DNA of 61,681 nt from Dyadobacter soli (GTDB taxonomy: Bacteria; Bacteroidota; Bacteroidia; Cytophagales; Spirosomataceae), in the NCBI RefSeq assembly GCF_900101885.1, contig NZ_FNAN01000023.1:1-61681 (forward strand). Reading direction: 5' to 3'. A program made the position numbers and the translations under genes. Positions 55,065 through 61,681 of the stretch are shown piece after piece. How positions within the stretch are numbered: position 1 is the stretch's first letter; each line of letters opens with the position of its first letter. Under the pieces are notes generated by a model, which was not told the origin of the DNA, made no database searches, and saw nothing but the letters and a program-made list of their open reading frames with translations.

Positions 55065-55718
55065 ATGGCGCTCATCGATAAGGAAACATTTGATCAGTTG
55101 GTGAAAAACCCCGGCCTGATTACCGCAGATGTGATCCCGCAGCTGGAAGCCACGGTCAACGCATTTCCGTATTGCCAGATCCCCTATTCGATGCTGGCGA
55201 AGGCATCGAGCCTGGCCGGTACCGACAAACTGGAAGAAACGCGCCCACGCGCAGCCGCCTACGCACTCAGTCGTGTGGCATTGCAGCAACTCGTCGAAAG
55301 CGACAATGAGCGCTACGACGCCACGGTGGATGTGGACGACATTCTCGAACCGCAGGTAACGCCCGAGCCGCTCGACAGCGACGACATATTGATAAGTACC
55401 GTAGAGCAGCAGGCTTCCGCCGAGTTGCAACGCACCGAAGAGCAGCGCCGCCAGCAGCAGATCATTCAGGGTTTTATGAAAAAGAACCCGCGAATTCCGC
55501 GTCAGGACAACAACCTGGAACCTGTCAGCATCGATCTCAGCAGCCGTTTGGCAGGCGGCAATGAAGGTGGCATTGAAACAGAAGCATTTGCCAATATCCT
55601 CGTCCGCCAGGGCAAAATTGAAAAGGCGATAGACGTCTATCAAAAATTGATTTTGAAAAAACCGGAAAAAAGGAATTACTTTGCGAAAAAATTGAGCGAA
55701 CTATACGCACGGTCGTAA
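55065..55718 (+). CDS. Conserved TPR-like protein of unknown function
   Basis: 217 residues, no signal peptide or membrane helix. The N-terminal part (DKETFDQLVKNPGLITADVIPQLEATV, then FPYCQIPYSMLAKASSL) and the C-terminal helical pair (EAFANILVRQGKIEKAIDVYQKLILKKPEKRNYF) look like a single tetratricopeptide unit at each end. The acidic linker in between (about 85-130) is probably disordered and is followed by a Gln/Arg-rich helix. I do not recognise a named family. It follows lptE by 60 bp and precedes secG, a context of envelope genes; no role can be assigned. Confidence 0.75.
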   Translation: MALIDKETFDQLVKNPGLITADVIPQLEATVNAFPYCQIPYSMLAKASSLAGTDKLEETRPRAAAYALSRVALQQLVESDNERYDATVDVDDILEPQVTPEPLDSDDILISTVEQQASAELQRTEEQRRQQQIIQGFMKKNPRIPRQDNNLEPVSIDLSSRLAGGNEGGIETEAFANILVRQGKIEKAIDVYQKLILKKPEKRNYFAKKLSELYARS

Positions 55719-55719
55719 G

Positions 55720-55855
55720 GAGTTTATGAGTTCAGGAGTTTATAAGTTTATAGTCCGGGAGTCAGGAAGTCATTAGGTCAGGTGTAGTCAGTCATTCGTT
55801 CATTCACTAATTCACACATTCACTCATTCAATCATTCAGTCATTCAAAATTCAAT
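55720..55855. repeat. 17-unit degenerate 8-nt-period repeat filling the gap before secG
   Basis: The whole spacer can be cut into consecutive octamers drifting gradually: GAGTTTAT, GAGTTCAG, GAGTTTAT, AAGTTTAT, AGTCCGGG, AGTCAGGA, AGTCATTA, GGTCAGGT, GTAGTCAG, TCATTCGT, then TCATTCAC-like units to 55855. The last third equals the CATTCACT repeat found upstream of the FAN1-type gene at 6149-6188. It ends 8 bp before the secG start. Confidence 0.85.
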
Positions 55856-55862
55856 TTAAAAG

Positions 55863-56273
55863 ATGTATTTGGGTTTAATTATTCTGGTTGCCATTGTTGC
55901 AGTATTGTTGATTTTGGTCGTTTTGGTCCAAAATTCAAAAGGAGGAGGGCTTTCAAGCGAGTTTAGCGGCGCAGGAACTACCCAAATGTTTGGTGTTAAA
56001 AAGACAACCGACCTGCTTGAACAAATCACATGGGGTCTGGCAAGCGCAGTGATCATCATTTCACTGGCTTCTTATATTATGGTAGGCGGTGCGAATACCG
56101 GCGCCGGTATCAATAGTGTAAACGTGGACAGAGCTCAGAATGCAGTGGTACCAGGTGGCAAAATCGCTCCTGCACCTGCTGGAACCGAAGGCGCTGCTCC
56201 TGCTGCTGGCGAAGCTGCTCCTGCTGGAACAACCACTCCCGCTGCAACTCCTGCGGACACTGCGAAAAAATAA
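55863..56273 (+). CDS. secG: Preprotein translocase subunit SecG
   Basis: 136 residues. Two transmembrane helices (about 3-22 and 57-77) flank the conserved loop VQNSKGGGLSSEFSGAGTTQMFG, the SecG signature. It is an auxiliary subunit of the SecYEG channel in the inner membrane. After the second helix comes a tail of about 55 residues rich in Ala, Pro, Gly and Thr (EGAAPAAGEAAPAGTTTP), which by SecG topology would be periplasmic; the core protein needs only about 80 residues. The gene directly follows the octamer repeat and ends at a bidirectional terminator. Confidence 0.93.
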   Translation: MYLGLIILVAIVAVLLILVVLVQNSKGGGLSSEFSGAGTTQMFGVKKTTDLLEQITWGLASAVIIISLASYIMVGGANTGAGINSVNVDRAQNAVVPGGKIAPAPAGTEGAAPAAGEAAPAGTTTPAATPADTAKK

Positions 56274-56290
56274 TTGCGGCATTAGCCGAT

Positions 56291-56323
56291 AAAAAACCTG
56301 CGATGTTCGTCGCAGGTTTTTTT
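56291..56323. terminator. Bidirectional intrinsic terminator between secG and a convergent gene
   Basis: Stem ACCTGCGA / TCGCAGGT with a 6-nt loop, extended by A-T pairs: A6 on the left and T7 on the right give a U tract for both directions. It lies 18 bp after the secG stop and 21 bp from the end of the minus-strand gene. Confidence 0.88.
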
Positions 56324-56344
56324 ATGCCCGATATTTAAAATCAG

Positions 56345-57052
56345 TTACGCTACATTAATCTCCCGCAGCATCAGCCGCTCCGCTACCGGGAGCAACGTTT
56401 CTTGCAAAGGATATTCGTATTTCGATTCCACCACGTAAGTCGCGGGGTTAGGCAATGCGCGGTTGCGCTTCGTGAGATCGACTTTGATTTGCGAAATGGT
56501 ATTACCGACGCCAATGCGCACGGTATCAACGTAAAATGTTTTTAGGTAACGCTCTTTCAATGCATTGTACAGCGCTAACTGGTATTGAAAAATGCTCACC
56601 ATCGGCTGAAATGTGTGCAGAAACAGCAGGTAACCTTCCTGCAAATGCAGCGGCACAATGCCTACGGGCGACACTTTTACATTCTCCTCCACTTCCGAAA
56701 ACCGCTCCGAACCTTCGTCAATGGATTTCGAAAAGCGCGGGATCGCAAAGTCGAGAATGTAGTTCAGATCGGACATGAATGGGTCGTCCTGGTGCGTCTC
56801 CTCGTACTGCAATTGCCAGGTTTTCACATCAATACCTGTCAGGTTTTTGGGTAAACTCGTCCTGATCCTGCTTTTATTAGTCTGGACGCTGACACAGGCA
56901 TCGAGATGCTGCTTCAATTCTGGCAGACAAGGGTGCAAACGGTTGTGTGTGAACTGGTCCCGAACGTGCTGAAAGTAGCCCATCAGCACATATTTTTTGT
57001 ATTCAAAATCAAAAATTCCTTCGGTAAGCCAGTTTTTATCGAGTTCTGACAT
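56345..57052 (-). CDS. Conserved hypothetical protein
   Basis: 235 residues from the ATG at 57052; the frame opens at 57130, but MSELDKNWLTEGIFDFEYKKY is a more natural beginning. No signal peptide or membrane helix. The sequence is mixed alpha/beta with many aromatic residues (YVLMGYFQHVRDQFTHNRLHP; GYLLFLHTFQPMVSIFQYQLALYNA) and a C-terminal beta-like part (FYVDTVRIGVGNTISQIKVDL). No catalytic motif is recognised. It looks like an uncharacterised Bacteroidota protein family. Its 5' leader contains a perfect 8-bp inverted repeat (57095-57116). Confidence 0.75.
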   Translation of the reverse strand: MSELDKNWLTEGIFDFEYKKYVLMGYFQHVRDQFTHNRLHPCLPELKQHLDACVSVQTNKSRIRTSLPKNLTGIDVKTWQLQYEETHQDDPFMSDLNYILDFAIPRFSKSIDEGSERFSEVEENVKVSPVGIVPLHLQEGYLLFLHTFQPMVSIFQYQLALYNALKERYLKTFYVDTVRIGVGNTISQIKVDLTKRNRALPNPATYVVESKYEYPLQETLLPVAERLMLREINVA

Positions 57053-57094
57053 AGGGTTTTCAATTTGGTGCCGATAAAATTTAGTGAATTCCAT

Positions 57095-57116
57095 TGCTGA
57101 AAGCAAGATTTCAGCA
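57095..57116. other. Inverted repeat in the leader of the 57.0-kb hypothetical gene
   Basis: TGCTGAAA (57095-57102), six bases, TTTCAGCA (57109-57116). In the minus-strand transcript it would form a stem 43 nt before the start codon. Operator or RNA structure, undecided. Confidence 0.5.
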
Positions 57117-57136
57117 TTCCTGACACGCAAATGACA

Positions 57137-57150
57137 TTATAGTACTATAA
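57137..57150. promoter_or_regulatory. Perfect 14-bp palindrome TTATAGTACTATAA in the groES upstream region
   Basis: A fully self-complementary AT-rich 14-mer between the divergent hypothetical gene and groES. Such sites are typical of dimeric regulator operators; no known regulator site is recognised. Confidence 0.45.
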
Positions 57151-57210
57151 CGACTAGCCGAAATACAAATTTGTCACACTTGCCGGAAAAAATGTCAGAA
57201 CAGAAATACC

Positions 57211-57226
57211 TGGCACAGATTGTGCT
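57211..57226 (+). promoter_or_regulatory. Sigma-54-like promoter or dyad operator upstream of groES
   Basis: TGGCAC, five bases, GTGCT fits the sigma-54 -24/-12 consensus TGGCAC-N5-TTGCW with one mismatch and correct GG-GC spacing, 54 bp before the groES ATG. The same bases contain the dyad GCACA-GAT-TGTGC (57213-57225), so it could instead be an operator. No CIRCE element and no TANNTTTG promoter were seen in this leader. Confidence 0.45.
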
Positions 57227-57279
57227 ATCGGGGATGGAGTCTAATCATTACTGACAATTAAAATAAACGTTTAATATTT

Positions 57280-57576
57280 ATGTCAACTTTAGCAGAAATA
57301 CAAGTGAATGTACAACCGCTAGCTGACCGCGTTCTGATCGAACCTGCCCCAGCCGAAGAAAAAACAGCATTTGGTATCATTATCCCTGATACTGCAAAAG
57401 AAAAGCCACAACGCGGAACCGTATTGGCAGTAGGCCCCGGTAAAAAAGACGAGCCTCTTACAGTAAAAGTTGGAGATACCGTATTGTACGGTAAGTACTC
57501 AGGCACTGAATTGGCATACGAAGGAAAAGACGTCCTGATTATGCGCGAGTCGGATATCTACGCAATCGTAGGTTAA
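57280..57576 (+). CDS. groES: Co-chaperonin GroES
   Basis: 98 residues, usual length. VQPLADRVLIEPAPAEEKTAFGIIIP contains the N-terminal strand and the mobile loop that binds GroEL. RGTVLAVGPGKKDE and VLYGKYSGTELAYEGKDVLIM complete the fold. It forms a heptameric lid for GroEL. groEL follows after 57 bp in the same operon. Codons shift to T-ending, high-expression choices from here through groEL, unlike the C/G-ending usage of neighbouring genes. Confidence 0.97.
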   Translation: MSTLAEIQVNVQPLADRVLIEPAPAEEKTAFGIIIPDTAKEKPQRGTVLAVGPGKKDEPLTVKVGDTVLYGKYSGTELAYEGKDVLIMRESDIYAIVG

Positions 57577-57633
57577 TCCAAACTACTCAGATTCAACAGT
57601 TTCTCTTAAAGTTTTTCAAATTCAAAAACAGTT

Positions 57634-59265
57634 ATGTCTAAGAAAATATTTTTTGACACAGAAGCACGCGATAAGATCAAGAAAGGCGTGGATACCTTGG
57701 CTGACGCCGTTAAGGTTACTTTGGGCCCGCGTGGCCGTAACGTGGTAATCGACAAGAAATTCGGTTCTCCAAGCATCACAAAGGATGGTGTTACTGTTGC
57801 CAAAGAAATCGACCTGAAAGATCCTATCGAAAACATGGGAGCTCAGTTGGTGAAAGAAGTAGCTTCCAAAACTGCTGATTCAGCAGGTGATGGCACTACT
57901 ACTGCTACCGTTCTCGCACAAGCTATCTACTCGATCGGTGTGAAAAACGTAGCGGCTGGTGCTAACCCAATGGACCTGAAACGCGGTATCGACAAAGCGG
58001 TTGGTACGATCGTGAAAGATCTGGAAGCTCAGAAAAAAAATATCTCTACTTCAAAAGAAATCGCTCAGGTTGCAACTATCTCTGCAAACCATGACGAGGA
58101 GATCGGTAACATGATCGCCGAAGCGATGGACAAAGTAGGTAAAGAAGGTGTTATCACTGTGGAAGAAGCACGCGGAACTGAAACAGAAGTTAAAACTGTG
58201 GAAGGTATGCAGTTCGACCGTGGTTACCTGTCTCCATACTTCGTAACCAACACCGAGAAAATGGAAGCTGAACTGGAACGCCCGTTCATCCTGATCTCTG
58301 AGAAGAAAGTTTCTTCTATGAAAGAACTTCTTCCTGTGTTGGAAGCAGTTGCACAAACCGGCCGTCCTTTGCTTATCCTTGCAGAAGACGTTGACGGAGA
58401 AGCACTTGCTACATTGGTAGTAAATAAAATCCGCGGTGCATTGAAAGTAGCGGCTGTTAAAGCTCCTGGTTTCGGTGACCGTCGTAAAGCAATGCTGGAA
58501 GATATCGCTATCATCACTGGCGGTACCGTTATCAGCGAAGAGCGTGGTTTCAAACTGGAAAACGCTACGTTGGACTACCTCGGTACTTGCGAAAAAGCGA
58601 TTATCGACAAAGACAACACTACTTTGGTAAATGGTAGCGGTGCATCTGAAGACATTCAGGCACGTGTTAACCAGATCAAAGCGCAGATCGAAAACACTAC
58701 ATCTGACTACGATCGCGAAAAACTTCAGGAGCGTCTGGCGAAACTGTCAGGTGGTGTAGCAATCCTTTACATCGGTGCTGCAACTGAGGTTGAAATGAAA
58801 GAGAAAAAAGACCGCGTTGACGATGCGCTTCACGCAACCCGCGCTGCGGTTGAAGAAGGTATCGTTGCAGGTGGTGGTGTAGCGTTTATCCGCGCAACCG
58901 CTTCTCTCGACAACCTGAAAGGTAACAACGAAGACGAAACAACCGGTATCAACATCATCCGTGCTGCTTTGGAAGCTCCATTGCGTACGATCGTGTCTAA
59001 CGCTGGCGGCGAGCCTTCGGTTGTGATCAACAAAGTGAAAGATGGTTCAGGTGCTTTCGGTTACAACGCGAAAGACAACACTTACCAGGATTTGCTCGAA
59101 GCTGGTATCATCGATCCTAAGAAAGTATCTCGTCTGGCACTTGAAAACGCGGCATCTATCGCTGGTCTGTTGCTTACAACAGAATGCGTGATCGCTGACG
59201 AACCAGAAGAAGCTCCTGCTGGCAGTGGCCACAGCCACGGCGGCGGAATGGGCGGCATGATGTAA
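57634..59265 (+). CDS. groEL: Chaperonin GroEL
   Basis: 543 residues, the usual length. Seen in order: MSKKIFFDTEARDKIKKGVD, the ATP-site VTLGPRGRNVV and DGTTTATVLAQ, the apical segment with EKKVSSMKELLP, AVKAPGFGDRRKAML, AALEEGIV-like VEEGIVAGGGVAF, and the C-terminal GGGMGGMM tail. It forms the double-ring folding chamber. It lies in an operon with groES and ends at a strong terminator. Codon bias is markedly that of a highly expressed gene. Confidence 0.98.
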   Translation: MSKKIFFDTEARDKIKKGVDTLADAVKVTLGPRGRNVVIDKKFGSPSITKDGVTVAKEIDLKDPIENMGAQLVKEVASKTADSAGDGTTTATVLAQAIYSIGVKNVAAGANPMDLKRGIDKAVGTIVKDLEAQKKNISTSKEIAQVATISANHDEEIGNMIAEAMDKVGKEGVITVEEARGTETEVKTVEGMQFDRGYLSPYFVTNTEKMEAELERPFILISEKKVSSMKELLPVLEAVAQTGRPLLILAEDVDGEALATLVVNKIRGALKVAAVKAPGFGDRRKAMLEDIAIITGGTVISEERGFKLENATLDYLGTCEKAIIDKDNTTLVNGSGASEDIQARVNQIKAQIENTTSDYDREKLQERLAKLSGGVAILYIGAATEVEMKEKKDRVDDALHATRAAVEEGIVAGGGVAFIRATASLDNLKGNNEDETTGINIIRAALEAPLRTIVSNAGGEPSVVINKVKDGSGAFGYNAKDNTYQDLLEAGIIDPKKVSRLALENAASIAGLLLTTECVIADEPEEAPAGSGHSHGGGMGGMM

Positions 59266-59291
59266 TCAGCCTCCGTTTCTTCGGAACATAT

Positions 59292-59328
59292 AAAAACCGG
59301 CTGTCAGGTAACTGGCAGCCGGTTTTTT
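59292..59328 (+). terminator. Intrinsic terminator of groESL
   Basis: A long stem ACCGGCTGTCAG / CTGGCAGCCGGT with a GTAA loop and one G-T pair is flanked by A5 and followed by six T residues, 27 bp after the groEL stop. Confidence 0.9.
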
Positions 59329-59332
59329 GTTT

Positions 59333-59413
59333 GGCCGCGGAGCGGCCTCCTGTTTCTAGAATGGAATGATCGTAGATGGAGTCGTCTCCGTCAGGAGACT
59401 CCTATCGGAGTCA
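59333..59413. repeat. REP-like hairpin element between groEL and lolD
   Basis: Hairpin GGCCGC-GGA-GCGGCC (59333-59347), about 30 bp of spacer, then a compound hairpin: GTCTCC-GTCA-GGAGAC (59384-59399) nested in GGAGTC / GACTCC (59379-59384, 59397-59402), with a third GGAGTC at 59408-59413 reaching the lolD stop codon. The layout (GGCC-type hairpin, spacer with ATTCTAG/ATTC, second hairpin) parallels the element at 12511-12609. Confidence 0.65.
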
Positions 59414-60082
59414 AACCGAATGCTGTACCATCAGACCATCTTGCATTACCAAACGGCGATCCGCCATTTCGGCGAGCTCTTCGTTGTGCGTCACGATGAT
59501 GAACGTCTGCCCCGTTTCGTCCCGGAGTTTGAAAAACAGTTGATGTAAATCCAATGCATTATGCGAATCCAGGTTACCGCTCGGTTCATCGGCCAGAACG
59601 ATGGCGGGACGGTTCAGCAATGCACGGGCGACTGCGACGCGCTGCTGCTCGCCGCCTGATAATTGTGAAGGTAAATGATCCATTCTACCGGCCAATCCCA
59701 GCAGTTCAAGCAATTCCTTCGCACGCGCCTGAATGTCCTTTTCATCAGCATTCCCGCTGATATAACCCGGCATACACACATTCTCCAACGCGGTGAACTC
59801 TGCCAGCAGGTTATGGAACTGAAAAATGAAACCGATCTTCTCGTTGCGGAACTTCGCGAGGTCTTTGTCCTTTTGCGTGAAGACATTAATGCCCTCAATG
59901 AACACCTCGCCCTGCTCCGGCCGGTCGAGCGTTCCGAGGATGTGCAGGAATGTACTTTTTCCCGCTCCCGACGGCCCGACAATGGCTACTACTTCCCCCT
60001 TTTTGACTTCGAGATCAATGCCTTTTAAAACTTGCAATGAACCGTAAGTACGCCTGATCCCGCTCGCCCGAAGTAGCTCCAT
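59411..60082 (-). CDS. ABC transporter ATP-binding protein, LolD-like
   Basis: 223 residues, a single ABC ATPase: Walker A GPSGAGKS (36-43), Q-loop FIFQFHNLLAEFTALENV, signature LSGGEQQR (141-148), Walker B IVLADEP (161-167) and the switch His in VTHNEELA. Q-loop context, length and DEPSGNLD are those of LolD/MacB-type exporters, which extract lipoproteins from the inner membrane. No LolC/E permease gene is adjacent, so the partner is elsewhere. A MacB- or FtsE-like role cannot be excluded. Confidence 0.88.
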   Translation of the reverse strand: MELLRASGIRRTYGSLQVLKGIDLEVKKGEVVAIVGPSGAGKSTFLHILGTLDRPEQGEVFIEGINVFTQKDKDLAKFRNEKIGFIFQFHNLLAEFTALENVCMPGYISGNADEKDIQARAKELLELLGLAGRMDHLPSQLSGGEQQRVAVARALLNRPAIVLADEPSGNLDSHNALDLHQLFFKLRDETGQTFIIVTHNEELAEMADRRLVMQDGLMVQHSV

Positions 60083-60167
60083 AATGAAAAGATAATTGCG
60101 CCGAAAACTCGCCCGTTTTGATTAATTCCTTAATTTGCCGTGAAAATACCAATTTACTTTTATACTC

Positions 60168-61391
60168 ATGAATATTCACGAATATCAAGGCAAAAGCGTT
60201 CTTAAAAAATACGGTGTGCGTATTCAGGAAGGCCTCGTAGCCGACACTCCGGATAAAGCTGTGGAGGTTGCACGTGAGCTTAGCCAGCAAACAGGCACCA
60301 AATGGTATGTTGTAAAATCCCAGATCCACGCGGGTGGCCGCGGAAAAGGTCGCATCGTCGGCAGCGAACAGCGCGGTGTGGCATTGGCTAAGTCTGTTGA
60401 AGATGTCAGGACCATCTCCAACAACATTTTGGGCAAAGTATTGGTAACGCACCAGACCGGTGCAGAAGGCAAGAGAGTTAACAAAGTCCTGATCGCAGAA
60501 GACGTATACTATCCAGGCCCAAGCGAGCCGAAAGAATATTACCTGTCGATCCTGTTGGATCGCGGCAGAAACTGCAACGTGATCATGGCCAGCACCGAAG
60601 GCGGTATGGACATTGAAGAAGTGGCAGAGCATACTCCCGAGAAAATCATCAAAGAATGGATCGATCCTAAGGTTGGATTGCAGCCGTTCCAGGCGCGTAA
60701 AGTGGCATTCGCCCTTGGTCTGGAAGGTGACGCGTTCAAGGAAATGGTGAAATTCATCTCTGCATTATACAGAGCTTACGCGGAAAGCGACTCGTCGATG
60801 TTCGAAATCAACCCGGTTTTGAAAACATCAGATAATAAAATCCTAGCCGTAGATGCCAAGGTGGATCTGGACGACAATGCATTGTACCGTCACCCTGAAC
60901 TGGCTGAAATGCGCGACACCAACGAAGAAGATCCTTTGGAAGTAGAAGCAGGCGCTAACAACCTGAACTACGTGAAACTGGACGGAAACGTAGGTTGTAT
61001 GGTAAACGGAGCCGGTCTGGCGATGGCTACCATGGACTTGATCAAATTGTCGGGTGGTGAGCCTGCCAACTTCCTCGACGTAGGCGGCGGCGCGAACGCA
61101 CGCACGGTAGAAGCAGGTTTCCGTATCATCCTGAAAGACCCGAACGTAAAAGCGATCCTGATCAACATCTTCGGCGGTATCGTTCGTTGCGACCGTGTTG
61201 CCGCGGGTGTGGTAGAAGCTTACAAAGCAATCGGCGAAATCCCTGTACCTATCATCGTTCGTCTGCAAGGAACGAACGCAGAAGAAGGCGCACGCATCAT
61301 CAACGAATCCGGCCTGAAAGTATATTCAGCGATCGAATTCAAAGAAGCTGCTGCGAAAGTTTCTGAGGTACTGGCTGAGCTGGGCGTTTAA
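60168..61391 (+). CDS. sucC: Succinate-CoA ligase (ADP-forming) subunit beta
   Basis: 407 residues; ATP-grasp subunit of the TCA-cycle enzyme forming succinate and ATP from succinyl-CoA. It starts MNIHEYQGKSVLKKYGV and has VKSQIHAGGRGKGR in the ATP-grasp domain, FEINPVL, VDAKVDLDDNALYRHPE, and the ligase domain FLDVGGGA and NIFGGIVRCD, with VRLQGTNAEEGARII near the end. Slightly longer than the E. coli protein (388). sucD is not adjacent. It is divergent from lolD with an 85-bp gap and is followed by a terminator-like stem and a repeat cluster. Confidence 0.97.
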   Translation: MNIHEYQGKSVLKKYGVRIQEGLVADTPDKAVEVARELSQQTGTKWYVVKSQIHAGGRGKGRIVGSEQRGVALAKSVEDVRTISNNILGKVLVTHQTGAEGKRVNKVLIAEDVYYPGPSEPKEYYLSILLDRGRNCNVIMASTEGGMDIEEVAEHTPEKIIKEWIDPKVGLQPFQARKVAFALGLEGDAFKEMVKFISALYRAYAESDSSMFEINPVLKTSDNKILAVDAKVDLDDNALYRHPELAEMRDTNEEDPLEVEAGANNLNYVKLDGNVGCMVNGAGLAMATMDLIKLSGGEPANFLDVGGGANARTVEAGFRIILKDPNVKAILINIFGGIVRCDRVAAGVVEAYKAIGEIPVPIIVRLQGTNAEEGARIINESGLKVYSAIEFKEAAAKVSEVLAELGV

Positions 61392-61420
61392 GGAACACCG
61401 ACGATATAACATCAAATATT

Positions 61421-61464
61421 AATGTCCCCTGGGCGCGAAGGCACCCAGGGGACATTCGTTTTAA
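61421..61464 (+). terminator. Terminator-like stem after sucC
   Basis: A perfect 13-bp stem (61421-61433 / 61444-61456) with a 10-nt loop, 30 bp past the sucC stop, followed by a short CGTTTT. The U tract is weak, so termination is probable rather than certain. Confidence 0.65.
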
Positions 61465-61494
61465 ATGCCATGTATTTTTGGTTACAATTCTTTC

Positions 61495-61681
61495 GGTGCG
61501 CTGCACCTTACCCAAAAAAATCGACAACCATCCTATTACAAATATTATGGTGCTCTGCACCTTTTCGTCATGCGAGAAGGCGCAACGCACCGCAATATTT
61601 GTAAATAAACGGACGACAATCATTAACCCCAAACGCCCAGGTGCAGCGCACCGCAATATTTGTAGATAAACGGACGTCAAT
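61495..61681. repeat. Cluster of GGTGC-headed interspersed repeats in both orientations
   Basis: Four 13-bp heads of the form GGTGC-NNN-GCACC lie at 61495-61507, 61549-61561, 61579-61591 (degenerate) and 61640-61652. The last two are followed by a 35-bp direct repeat beginning CGCACCGCAATATTTGTA (61586-61620 and 61647-61681, two differences). An inverted copy, TTACAAATATTATGG, precedes the head at 61549. The cluster runs to the window end. It looks like a multicopy, non-coding REP/MITE-type family; the minus-strand open frame across it is judged not to be a gene. Confidence 0.8.

Noticed and set aside
55720..55855. Octamer repeat considered as a CRISPR-like array
   Set aside because: No spacers separate the units; the period is only 8 nt and no cas gene is present.
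61339..61680. Minus-strand frame of 113 codons over the end of sucC and the repeat cluster
   Set aside because: It overlaps sucC antisense and is otherwise translated from the GGTGC repeats; no family resemblance.

Overview
The window looks like a chromosomal piece of a Bacteroidota bacterium of the Cytophagales, most like Dyadobacter or a close relative (inferred from gene content, not from a database match). The evidence is four SusC/SusD-type outer-membrane pairs, a sigma/FecR/STN-SusC regulatory cassette, a TamL-type BamA lipoprotein, GC content near 50 percent, weak Shine-Dalgarno sites, and several promoters with the Bacteroidota signature TTG-N18-20-TANNTTTG. No tRNA, rRNA, CRISPR array or prophage was seen. 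The only mobile-element gene is the 5' end of an IS4-type transposase cut by the left edge.

Layout. 1-5.9 kb: transposase fragment, guaA (minus), a TonB-dependent receptor (plus), pgk (minus). 6.2-12.5 kb: a FAN1-type VRR-NUC nuclease, a secreted EEP-family phosphohydrolase, an active/inactive pair of M16 peptidases, and a secreted TIM-barrel sugar isomerase-like protein. 12.46-12.7 kb is an elaborate nested palindrome between convergent genes. 12.7-20.1 kb (minus): ECF sigma, FecR, STN-SusC and SusD, a classical trans-envelope signalling and uptake locus. 20.3-28.3 kb (plus): 2OG-Fe(II) oxygenase, ChrA-type transporter, orphan UPF0175 protein, a GH3/serine-hydrolase fusion, DUF721 protein, a small antitoxin followed by the remnant of its toxin, LD-carboxypeptidase and an SDR. 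28.3-29.6 kb: M20 amidohydrolase (minus).

29.8-46.1 kb is dominated by three paralogous SusC/SusD-like pairs. The first (minus) carries two extra lipoproteins downstream. The other two run on the plus strand in tandem, separated by a terminator. The pairs diverge from a 777-bp intergenic region with two good promoters. No glycoside hydrolase accompanies them, so the substrate is unknown.

46.2-61.4 kb is mostly housekeeping: aminotransferase, queuosine-precursor transporter, SpoU methyltransferase, tamL, miaB, a sigma-54 activator without a sensor domain, lptE, a TPR-like protein, secG, a conserved unknown protein, groES-groEL, lolD-like ABC ATPase and sucC. Envelope biogenesis (TamL, LptE, SecG, LolD) is strongly represented. 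A sigma-54-like sequence, which is also a dyad, lies upstream of groES.

The most unusual material is non-coding: (1) the purine/pyrimidine-flanked nested palindrome at 12.46-12.7 kb; (2) REP-like hairpins at 12.5 and 59.3 kb with similar architecture; (3) a cluster of GGTGC-headed repeats in both orientations after sucC; (4) 8-nt-period degenerate repeats filling the space before secG and recurring before the FAN1 gene. No clear new multi-gene defence or biosynthetic system is visible.
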